The notes under the pieces are model-generated. The model saw nothing but the letters and a program-made list of their open reading frames with translations. It did not search any database and was not told the origin of the DNA. A DNA stretch of 51,987 bases from Clostridia bacterium (lineage in GTDB: Bacteria; Bacillota; Clostridia; Oscillospirales; Butyricicoccaceae): contig JAJPXP010000034.1 in NCBI GenBank assembly GCA_021205365.1, positions 1 to 51,987 of the forward strand, written 5' to 3'. Shown piece by piece: positions 45,872 to 51,987 of this stretch (positions are counted from its first letter, which is position 1; each line of letters begins with the position of its first letter). The position numbers were made by a program, and so were the translations under genes.

Positions 45872-47236
45872 TTATGCTTCCGAGGACGGCTTGCTTGCCG
45901 GTTTTCTTCTTCTGCGTCTCGGGCGATGCGGCTTGTTTTCCTTTTTGGTCTCTGCTTTCTGCGGTGCAGTATTTTCTGTATTCCCAGAAGCCTGTGCCAC
46001 ATTCTGCGGCTTATTGTTGTTCAGATTGCGTCTGCTACGTCCGCCTCTGCGCGAACGGGAACGTCCGCGGGATGGCTTGTCTTCATGCGGCTTTTCCTGC
46101 ATCGGATAGGGGTTGTCCTCCCGCACCGGGATTTTTTTGTCAATCGTCTTCTCAATCCGGCGCAGATACGGTACCTCGTCCGCCTGGCAGAAGGTAATGG
46201 CAATACCGCCATGGCCTGCGCGTCCGGTTCTGCCGATGCGGTGTACATAATTTTCCGGCTCATTCGGCACATCATAATTGATGACGTGGGAAAGCTCGCT
46301 GATATCCAGGCCGCGTGCTGCAATATCTGTTGCTACCAGAACGCGGATTTTGCCTTCCTTAAAGCGGTTCAGGGCGTTTTGGCGGTCAATCTGGGATTTG
46401 TCCCCATGAATCGCCCCCGCGCCCACACGGGAACGGTTTAATTCGTGGGAAACCTTATCTGCACCGGTCTTGGTGCGGACAAATACCAGCGCACGATCCA
46501 GCTCCGGATCACGCAGGGTGTACAGCAGCAGCTTTTTTTTGTTTTCGCGGTCCACAAAATAAACGGACTGGTCAATGGTTTCCACGGTGGTGGAGACCGG
46601 GTTGACCTCTACTCTGGTAAAATCCTCTTTCAGCAGGCGCTTTACCAGTGCCTGTACGGATTTTGGCATGGTGGCAGAGAACAGCAGCGTCTGCATTTCG
46701 TGCTTGCCCATGCGCTTGATAATGCGTTCCACATCATCAATAAAGCCCATATCCAGCATACGGTCTGCTTCATCCAGAATGAACAGTTCAATATCTTCCA
46801 GATCAATATACCCCTGGCCGCACAGGTCATTCAAACGTCCCGGCGTTGCAACCAGCACGTCAACGCCGGCGCTCAAGGCTTCTGTCTGGTTATATTGGGA
46901 CACACCGCCATAAACCAGTGCGCAGCGGATGTCCGTATACTTCGCATAGGTCAGGAAGCTGTCATAAATCTGGATTGCCAGCTCGCGGGTCGGTGTTAAA
47001 ATCAGGGAGCGGATTGGCGGAAAGCCCGGCAGACGCTCTTCATTTTTTAATTTCTGTAAAATCGGGATGGCAAAGGCGCAGGTCTTGCCGGTACCGGTCT
47101 GCGCAAGGCCAAGGATATCCTTGCCCGCAATGGCAGCAGGGATTGCCTGCTCTTGAATCGGCGTCGGGATGGTATATCCAGCGTCATTCAGTGCACTTAG
47201 TAGCTCGGTATCAATGCCCAAATCTTGGAATTGCAT
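45872..47236 (-). CDS. DEAD-box ATP-dependent RNA helicase
   Basis: A 454-residue RNA helicase of the RhlE/CshA type. It has the Q motif (FQDLGIDTELLSALNDAGY, PTPIQEQAIP), motif I AQTGTGKT, Ia PTRELA, DEAD in LDEADRMLDMGF, SAT in FSATMPKS, and in domain 2 VATDIAARGLDI and HRIGRTGRAGHGG. The C-terminal 80 residues are a basic, disordered tail rich in Arg, Ser, Asn and Lys, typical of RNA-binding tails. It may unwind rRNA or mRNA in cold or ribosome assembly; paralog assignment is uncertain. AAGGAGAA precedes the ATG. Confidence 0.95.
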   Translation of the reverse strand: MQFQDLGIDTELLSALNDAGYTIPTPIQEQAIPAAIAGKDILGLAQTGTGKTCAFAIPILQKLKNEERLPGFPPIRSLILTPTRELAIQIYDSFLTYAKYTDIRCALVYGGVSQYNQTEALSAGVDVLVATPGRLNDLCGQGYIDLEDIELFILDEADRMLDMGFIDDVERIIKRMGKHEMQTLLFSATMPKSVQALVKRLLKEDFTRVEVNPVSTTVETIDQSVYFVDRENKKKLLLYTLRDPELDRALVFVRTKTGADKVSHELNRSRVGAGAIHGDKSQIDRQNALNRFKEGKIRVLVATDIAARGLDISELSHVINYDVPNEPENYVHRIGRTGRAGHGGIAITFCQADEVPYLRRIEKTIDKKIPVREDNPYPMQEKPHEDKPSRGRSRSRRGGRSRRNLNNNKPQNVAQASGNTENTAPQKAETKKENKPHRPRRRRRKPASKPSSEA

Positions 47237-47283
47237 ATTTTTCGGAGATTCTCCTTTATATTTTGTTTTATCATCGTACTATC

Positions 47284-47312
47284 AGTATAGCATACTGTTC
47301 CACGTGTACCAA
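47284..47312 (-). promoter_or_regulatory. Promoter of the DEAD-box helicase gene
   Basis: Minus strand TTGGTA (47312-47307), 17-bp spacer, TATACT (47289-47284) with extended TGC. The mRNA leader is about 45 nt. Confidence 0.65.
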
Positions 47313-47354
47313 GTAGCAATGTGCTGATTTTCGTGGTATTTTGTCAAAAAACTG

Positions 47355-48875
47355 TCATGATTCGGATGTATCCGGCCGTTCTGCCTTCGGCAGGGAGAGA
47401 TAAAATTCCACACCGCCGTCCACATTGCGTACACCGGAGCCGCCGTTGTGGGCATTCATAATTGCACGGACAATGGATAAGCCGATACCGGAGCCGCCGC
47501 CGCTGACGCGGGTACGGGATTTGTCCAGCTTATAGAATTTATCCCAGATTTTATCCATTTCCTCCGGCGCCAGCGAACTGCCTTCGTTGCGCACGGTCAG
47601 CACAATGTGCTTGGTATCCGATGTGGTTGCCAGCCAAATATGCCCACCGTCCGGCGTATGGTCAATGGCGTTGGTCATGTAATTCATCATCGCACGTTCC
47701 AGCATATCGTAATCCGCCAGCAGTACTTCCTCGCCGATACCGGACATATCGACATGCAGCTGTTTTTCCTGCCACATGACCTGTGTTTTTTCTACAACCG
47801 CTTCCGCCATCTCGTATGCGTCGAAATGCGAACGGTTCGGCACAGTATTGCCCAGTTCGATACGGGATAAATCCAGCAGCTGGCGCACCAGGTAATTCAT
47901 ACGCTTCGCTTCATCGATGATGATGTCACAATAATAGTTTTTATCTTCTTCCGATTCATTGATGCCGACACGCAGGCCCTCGGCATAGCCCTGGATCAAA
48001 GCGATTGGGGTTTTTAAATCGTGGGAAATATTGATGATAAACTCCTTGCGCATATCATCAATGCGCTGCTTTTCTTCGATTTCCTTTTGAAGCTGTTCAT
48101 TCATCTGCTGCATCTCATGGATAGCGGATTCCAGATAATCTGACATCTGGTTCAGGCTTTTTCCCAGTTCGCCCAGCTCATCATCGTAATTACCGGTATA
48201 TTTCTTGGAAAAGTCCAGCTTGGCAATGGAATTGGCAACCTCTGTCATTTCTGTAATCGGGCGGGTGAATTTTCTGCCGATAAAATATCCGGCAACCAGA
48301 CATGCCAACAATGCAACCAGTCCGGAAAAAATCAGAAAGATGAAATTGACCGATTGATCCTCCTGCAGTGCTGTGGTTGGAATACGCAGCAGAATGGTGT
48401 CGTCGTTACACAGCTTGCCGAGCAAGGCAACGGAAACCGTTTTCCCATCGTCTTCGTTCAGCCGGGAGAAGGTATACCCCTTTTTCTGAAATTCCTCTTC
48501 ATCATAGACATAGATTGTCTGCCCAAAGGGGTCTGTCATGGTCGAGCTGAAATGTTTCCTTGGTTCGTGCTGATAGATGGAATCATATACAGAGCGTCCA
48601 TACTGGTCTACGATATTGACGCGGATGTTATTTCCGTTTTCAATCTCCTGAAGCTCACTTGTGAGTATATCTATGTCTCCATTATACTCTGAGTATATTG
48701 TCTTATAGGTTGCTGTCAGCTTTGCTTTTTTCTGCAGGAGATAATATTGCTGGAAGAACAGCAGGTTCAGCAGGATCATGACAAAGACGAAGATGACAGC
48801 CGCCATGGCAATACAGCCGAAAAAGCGGAACTGCAGGGAATGTATCCCGCGATGCTTTTTCTGTTGTTTTTTCAC
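47355..48875 (-). CDS. Two-component sensor histidine kinase
   Basis: A 506-residue membrane kinase. Helix 1 (about 18-40) and helix 2 (about 176-198) bracket an extracytoplasmic sensor domain of about 135 residues. A HAMP domain (about 199-250) and a short coiled coil follow, then HisKA with the phosphorylated His in FIINISHDLKTPIALIQGYA and the HATPase domain (NYMTNAIDHT; DKSRTRVSGGGSGIGLSIV). The signal is unknown. It starts with GTG at 48875, overlapping the response regulator stop by four bases, so the pair is translationally coupled. Confidence 0.94.
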   Translation of the reverse strand: MKKQQKKHRGIHSLQFRFFGCIAMAAVIFVFVMILLNLLFFQQYYLLQKKAKLTATYKTIYSEYNGDIDILTSELQEIENGNNIRVNIVDQYGRSVYDSIYQHEPRKHFSSTMTDPFGQTIYVYDEEEFQKKGYTFSRLNEDDGKTVSVALLGKLCNDDTILLRIPTTALQEDQSVNFIFLIFSGLVALLACLVAGYFIGRKFTRPITEMTEVANSIAKLDFSKKYTGNYDDELGELGKSLNQMSDYLESAIHEMQQMNEQLQKEIEEKQRIDDMRKEFIINISHDLKTPIALIQGYAEGLRVGINESEEDKNYYCDIIIDEAKRMNYLVRQLLDLSRIELGNTVPNRSHFDAYEMAEAVVEKTQVMWQEKQLHVDMSGIGEEVLLADYDMLERAMMNYMTNAIDHTPDGGHIWLATTSDTKHIVLTVRNEGSSLAPEEMDKIWDKFYKLDKSRTRVSGGGSGIGLSIVRAIMNAHNGGSGVRNVDGGVEFYLSLPKAERPDTSES

Positions 48876-49552
48876 GGTTTTTCCCCTTCGAACCGGTAGC
48901 CAAAGCCGCGCACGGTTTCAATCATCTTTCCACAGCTGCCAAGCTTGGCACGCAGCTTCTTCACATGGGTATCCACTGTACGCAGGTCGCCGAAATAATC
49001 ATACCCCCATACTGCATTCAGGATATTTTCCCTGGAGGCTGCAACATTCTGATTGTTTTTGAAGTAAATGAGCAGTTCGTATTCCTTTGGCGTCAGGTCA
49101 ACTGTCTTTCCGGAAACGCATACCTCACGGCGTACCTCGTTGATCGATAAATCACCGGATTGATATACGCCTTCATCCCGCTGATGGCGGCGTTTTTCGA
49201 TGGCACGGACACGCGCGGACAATACAATAGGGGAAAACGGCTTGGTAATGTAATCATCTGCGCCCAGATCAAAGCCAAATACTTCGTCGGTAGCCTCGGT
49301 ACGTGCAGTCAGCATCATTACCGGGACTTCCTTATTTTTTGCGCGGATATGGCGCAGAACACTCCAGCCGTCATATACCGGCATCATCACATCCAGGATA
49401 ATGAGGTCGATCGTATTTAACCGCTGGTCAATCAGATCCATTGCCTGACCACCATCTGCCGCCTGTAGGACAGTATATCCGTCGCGGCGCAGGAAGTCGG
49501 AAACGAGTCTGCGGATACGTTCTTCGTCGTCTGCAATTAATATTGTGAACAT
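48872..49552 (-). CDS. OmpR-family response regulator
   Basis: A 226-residue regulator. The receiver domain has the acidic pocket in ILIADDEERIRR, the phospho-acceptor Asp in LIILDVMMPVYDGW, and the conserved Thr and Lys (MMLTARTEA, DDYITKPFSP). The C-terminal winged helix is OmpR/PhoB type (LTPKEYELLIYF, VWGYDYFGDLRTVDTHVKKL). The ATG at 49552 has AAGGAGC 11 bp upstream; a nine-codon longer reading is less likely. It pairs with the kinase gene downstream. Targets cannot be read from this window. Confidence 0.95.
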   Translation of the reverse strand: MFTILIADDEERIRRLVSDFLRRDGYTVLQAADGGQAMDLIDQRLNTIDLIILDVMMPVYDGWSVLRHIRAKNKEVPVMMLTARTEATDEVFGFDLGADDYITKPFSPIVLSARVRAIEKRRHQRDEGVYQSGDLSINEVRREVCVSGKTVDLTPKEYELLIYFKNNQNVAASRENILNAVWGYDYFGDLRTVDTHVKKLRAKLGSCGKMIETVRGFGYRFEGEKP

Positions 49553-49713
49553 AAAAGGTGCTCCTTTCAGTTTCGTCATTTCGTTTTCTCTATTTTACGG
49601 TATTTGTGTGAACAGAATGTGACCAAATCATAAATAATCGTCATAGAGAGCAGACTGTTTGCGCTGCAGGGGGTGTATTGAGCTCTATGGTATTGAATCG
49701 GGCGCAAACATAT

Positions 49714-49730
49714 CAAACTGTAACAGTTTG
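49714..49730. promoter_or_regulatory. Palindrome CAAACTG-TAA-CAGTTTG, operator candidate
   Basis: Seven-base perfect arms with a 3-bp centre, ending about 5 bp upstream of the position expected for the -35 of the promoter at 49755-49763. FadR-type regulators bind short palindromes near their own promoters, so it could be an autoregulatory site; this is inference. Confidence 0.45.
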
Positions 49731-49819
49731 CATCTTTCCTGCGGGCGCAAAAGCTGGTATACTATAATAATAAGAAAAGCTGGAAAAGGAAAAGAGAATA
49801 GGCGATTATACGGACGTGG

Positions 49820-49918
49820 GCAAACCGGCAGGATAGCTGCCTGACGGTTTGCAATGCGCGGGAGCGCACGGATGGTTTTCTCTTGCTTACTTCTCTTTTC
49901 CATAAAAAGAGAAGTAAG
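49820..49918 (+). repeat. Three-hairpin repeat before the FadR-type gene
   Basis: H0: GCAAACCG/CGGTTTGC outer stem with GGCAG/CTGCC inner stem (49820-49852). H1: TGCGC, GGGA, GCGCA (49855-49868). Linker with TTTTCTCTTG. H2: CTTACTTCTCTTTT with AAAAGAGAAGTAAG (49886-49918). The ribosome binding site GGGAGGAAAG follows H2 at once, the same placement as in the gyrA leader. Confidence 0.8.
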
Positions 49919-49933
49919 GGAGGAAAGAAGGCA

Positions 49934-50614
49934 ATGGAAACCGGAAAGTTACTGACGGACCGTGTAGCAGACGAAATTGTGCGCAATATTATAGGGAAAG
50001 AGCTGAAGCCGGGGGATAAGCTTCCGAATGAATTTGAACTGGCATCCAAGCTGGGGGTAGGCAGAAGTACCGTACGTGAAGCAATTAAAACGCTGGTCAG
50101 CCGCAGCGTGGTTGAGATCCGCCGCGGCGCAGGCACCTTTGTTTCTGCCCGCAGTGGCGTCAGTGAAGATCCTTTGGGTTTACAGTTTTTAGATGATAAA
50201 GTACGCGTGGCAACCGACCTGCTGGAGTTGCGGTTTGTTGTGGAGCCGCGGCTGGCAACGCTGGCAGCAGGCAGAAGTACACCGGAACAGATAGATGAGC
50301 TGATGTAGCTTTGCGACGCCTGTGAACGCAAGATGCTGGCGGGAGAGGATTTTTCGGAGGAAAATACGGCGTTTCATGCTGCGATTGCCAGGGCTTCCGG
50401 TAATATCGTCGTACCGAACCTTGCTGTGATCCTGTGCGGCCCTCCATCCATGCTGCCTGGAATGCCATCGCAGCAGGCAAGGGAGGAAATGGCACGTACC
50501 AACCGGGAGATTCTGACTGCGATTGCTGCCCATGACGGCATGGCTGCTTATGATGCCATGCTGCTGCACCTGGCACAATGCCGCCGCAGTATTGCAGAGC
50601 AGTCATTACAATAA
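49934..50614 (+). pseudogene. FadR-type GntR regulator interrupted by an in-frame TAG
   Basis: ATG 49934 (after GGGAGGAAAG) opens a GntR/FadR regulator: winged helix LTDRVADEIVRNIIGKELKP, LPNEFELASKLGVGRSTVRE, EIRRGAGTFVS, then the start of the FCD ligand domain. After codon 124 (IDELM) comes TAG at 50306-50308, and the same frame continues (LCDACERKML, ENTAFHAAIARASGN, LLHLAQCRRSIAEQ) to 50614. Read through, it is 226 residues, normal for FadR. A CAG to TAG change would explain it. Truncated at 124 residues, it would bind DNA without the FCD domain. It could also be a sequencing error. Confidence 0.8.
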
Positions 50615-50632
50615 TAGAGGAGCTAAACCATC

Positions 50633-51073
50633 ATGTTAACAGTGCGTTTGATGACAGCGCAGGATGAAACATATATTATGCCGCTGGTAAAGCAGTTTTA
50701 CAGCTGCGAAGCCGTTGACCATGCCGTACCGATGGCTGTTTTGCAGCAGACCTTCAGACAGGCAGTATCGGATAATCCCTTGCTGGAAGGGTTTGTCCTG
50801 CAGGAGGACGGCAAAAACGTAGGATATGCATATATTACGCATATGTACGCGTCAGAAGCCGGACCTTGCATTATGATTGAGGAGTTGATGATCGAACCGC
50901 TTGCAAGAGGGAAGGGGTTGGGCAATGCCTTTTTTGAATGGTTGTTTGACGCTTACCCGGATACGGCGCGGTTCCGGCTTGAAGTAACACCCACCAATTC
51001 CCGTGCCCGCGCGTTATATGAAAGGCTTGGCTTTGTATCGCTTGGCTACGATCAGATGATCCGTGGGCGGTAA
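50633..51073 (+). CDS. GNAT-family N-acetyltransferase
   Basis: A 146-residue acetyltransferase. The fold is shown by MLTVRLMTAQDETYIMPLV at the start, VGYAYITHMYASEAGPCIMI and IEELMIEPLARGKGLGNAFF, where the RGKGLG loop binds acetyl-CoA, and TPTNSRARALYERLGFVSLG at the end. The substrate (small amine or protein N-terminus) is unknown. AGAGGAGC precedes the ATG at 50633. It follows the broken regulator after 18 bp and lies 29 bp before the TIGR01440 gene, so all three are probably one operon. Confidence 0.92.
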   Translation: MLTVRLMTAQDETYIMPLVKQFYSCEAVDHAVPMAVLQQTFRQAVSDNPLLEGFVLQEDGKNVGYAYITHMYASEAGPCIMIEELMIEPLARGKGLGNAFFEWLFDAYPDTARFRLEVTPTNSRARALYERLGFVSLGYDQMIRGR

Positions 51074-51102
51074 TATATTTTATGAATCAGGAGGTATCCG
51101 GT

Positions 51103-51657
51103 ATGGAACTCAAAGAAATAGAACAACAGACGAGACAGGCTGTTTCACAGGTGTTGGAACAGGCAAAACTGAAAATGGGGGATGTATTTGTCATTGGCTG
51201 CTCCACGAGCGAGGTTGGCGGCGAAAAAATTGGTTCTGCATCCTCGATGGATATTGCAGGCGCGATTTACCGCGGTGCACACGCTGTTTTGGAGCCGCAC
51301 GGCATCTTTCTGGCTGCACAGTGCTGTGAACATTTAAATCGTGCTATTATTATAGAGAGCCAGGCGGCACAAGACTGTGGATATGAACCGGTTAATGTCC
51401 TGCCGCAGCCCAAGGCGGGCGGTTCCTTTGCAACCACCTGCTGGCAGAATTTTGCGGAACCGGTGGCGGTAGAGCATATACGTGCAAATGCAGGTATGGA
51501 CATCGGCGGCACGTTAATTGGTATGCATTTGAAGGAAGTAGCGGTTCCGGTACGCATTGCACAGAAAAAAATTGGCGAGGCGAGCCTGATCTGTGCACGA
51601 ACCCGCTTGAAGTTTATCGGCGGTGTAAGAGCACATTATCAGGAGGATGCATTATAA
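51103..51657 (+). CDS. TIGR01440 family protein (YwlG, DUF436)
   Basis: A 184-residue protein of the YwlG/DUF436 family, widely conserved in Firmicutes but without a settled function. Family marks are GDVFVIGCSTSEVGGEKIG, GIFLAAQCCEHLNRAI with paired cysteines, PKAGGSFATTCWQNF, and AGMDIGGTLIGMHLK. The fold is thought to be alpha/beta and cytosolic. The ATG at 51103 with AGGAGGT upstream is chosen over the ATG at 51082. It closes the operon at the terminator 51660-51700. Confidence 0.92.
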   Translation: MELKEIEQQTRQAVSQVLEQAKLKMGDVFVIGCSTSEVGGEKIGSASSMDIAGAIYRGAHAVLEPHGIFLAAQCCEHLNRAIIIESQAAQDCGYEPVNVLPQPKAGGSFATTCWQNFAEPVAVEHIRANAGMDIGGTLIGMHLKEVAVPVRIAQKKIGEASLICARTRLKFIGGVRAHYQEDAL

Positions 51658-51659
51658 AA

Positions 51660-51700
51660 GCAGAAAGGGCAAATGCAGTTTTGCCCTTTCTTTTTTTATC
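51660..51700 (+). terminator. Terminator after the TIGR01440 gene
   Basis: GAAAGGGCAA and TTGCCCTTTC around a short loop, then a T-run. Confidence 0.88.
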
Positions 51701-51865
51701 GTATTTTCATGTTATCCGGGAGTATATGGATAGCACCCGTTCGTAAATGACAGAAATGTGTAGAATTTGTAACAGAACAAAAAGGAACAGGCACATATAG
51801 GGTGGAAAAATTCGATCTTTTCCTTGTGCAATGTGACAAAACAAGGAAAAAACCGGAATTTTGTG

Positions 51866-51894
51866 TTGACTTTGTTCTCCTCGAGTGGTATTCT
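51866..51894 (+). promoter_or_regulatory. Promoter at the right edge of the window
   Basis: TTGACT (51866-51871), 17-bp spacer, TATTCT (51889-51894). CTCGAGTG (51880-51887) and CACTCGGTTGAG (51902-51913) flank the -10 as imperfect inverted repeats, a possible operator. The rest of 51701-51987 has no gene I can support; a downstream gene would start at or past the window end. Confidence 0.6.
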
Positions 51895-51987
51895 AATCAG
51901 GCACTCGGTTGAGGGCAGCACAAAACAGCCAGATGACTGAAAAAAAGAAATGACCGGAAGGAAAAAAGTTCTTGACAGGATGGCTGA

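Larger units (their letters stand above)
49553..49933. other. Regulatory gap between the two-component operon and the FadR-type gene
   Basis: No gene. It holds inverted repeats (GTTTGCGC at about 49658 with GCGCAAAC at about 49702; CAAACTG/CAGTTTG at 49714-49730), an extended -10 promoter (TGGTATACT, 49755-49763) and the three-hairpin repeat at 49820-49918. Confidence 0.6.

Noticed and set aside
50306-50308. Pyrrolysine or programmed read-through at the TAG
   Set aside because: No hairpin or PYLIS-like element follows and other genes in the window give no sign of TAG recoding; a nonsense change or sequencing error is simpler.
51950-51987. Start of a truncated gene at the window end
   Set aside because: Open from ATG 51950, but no ribosome binding site precedes it and only 12 codons are visible.

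Overview
The window is a chromosome segment spanning the replication origin of a low-to-mid GC Firmicute. The gene order rpmH-rnpA-yidD-yidC-jag-mnmE-mnmG-rsmG on the minus strand, facing dnaA-dnaN-S4 protein-recF-remB-gyrB-gyrA on the plus strand, is the classical Bacillota origin layout. The remB gene, strong GGAGG ribosome binding sites, sigma-A type promoters, a CIRCE/HrcA site, the DUF1836 and TIGR01440 families and a PrsA-like lipoprotein all point to class Clostridia. An Oscillospirales-type gut organism is my best guess, inferred from gene content and not proven.

Layout. 1-570: a structured repeat, further hairpins, the terminator of the rsmG operon and a perfect parS site. 570-8266: tRNA/rRNA modification genes (rsmG, mnmG, mnmE), jag/khpB, yidC, yidD, rnpA and rpmH, all on the minus strand. 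A 676-bp block of tandem repeats separates rnpA from rpmH. 8267-10208: the origin, with DnaA boxes on both sides of dnaA and a textbook unwinding element (DnaA box, DnaA-trios, AT-rich stretch) just before dnaN. 10209-21470: the plus-strand replication/repair genes through gyrA, then rnhA, a small acidic protein, trmN6-like and rsmI. 21505-21780: a 28-residue hydrophobic peptide gene facing a predicted antisense RNA, which looks like an unannotated type I toxin-antitoxin pair. 22023-28003: a PaaI thioesterase, mfd and the iscU/iscS pair (minus). 28259-31109: a three-gene GtrA/GtrB/polytopic membrane protein cluster for lipid-linked glycosylation. 31362-33692: a Gfo/Idh/MocA oxidoreductase divergent from an AraC regulator. 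33869-38485: a PpiC-type lipoprotein, a processive glycosyltransferase and a secreted Big2/degenerate deacetylase protein. 38815-43545: glgB and HrcA-controlled clpB. 43747-49552: a Sel1 protein, a DUF1836 protein, an unknown protein, a DEAD-box helicase and an OmpR-type two-component system. 49934-51657: a FadR-type regulator broken by an in-frame amber codon, a GNAT acetyltransferase and a TIGR01440 protein.

Most genes near the origin run away from it, co-directional with replication. No tRNA, rRNA, transposase, prophage or CRISPR array was seen. The most unusual content is non-coding. A repeat built of three consecutive hairpins (H0-H1-H2) occurs at several loci (7.8-8.1, 15.8, 16.2-16.5 and 49.8 kb). 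Its stem sequences differ between copies but remain base-paired, and two copies end directly at the ribosome binding sites of gyrA and the FadR-type gene. A second hairpin family flanks the region (1-100 and 11394-11522).
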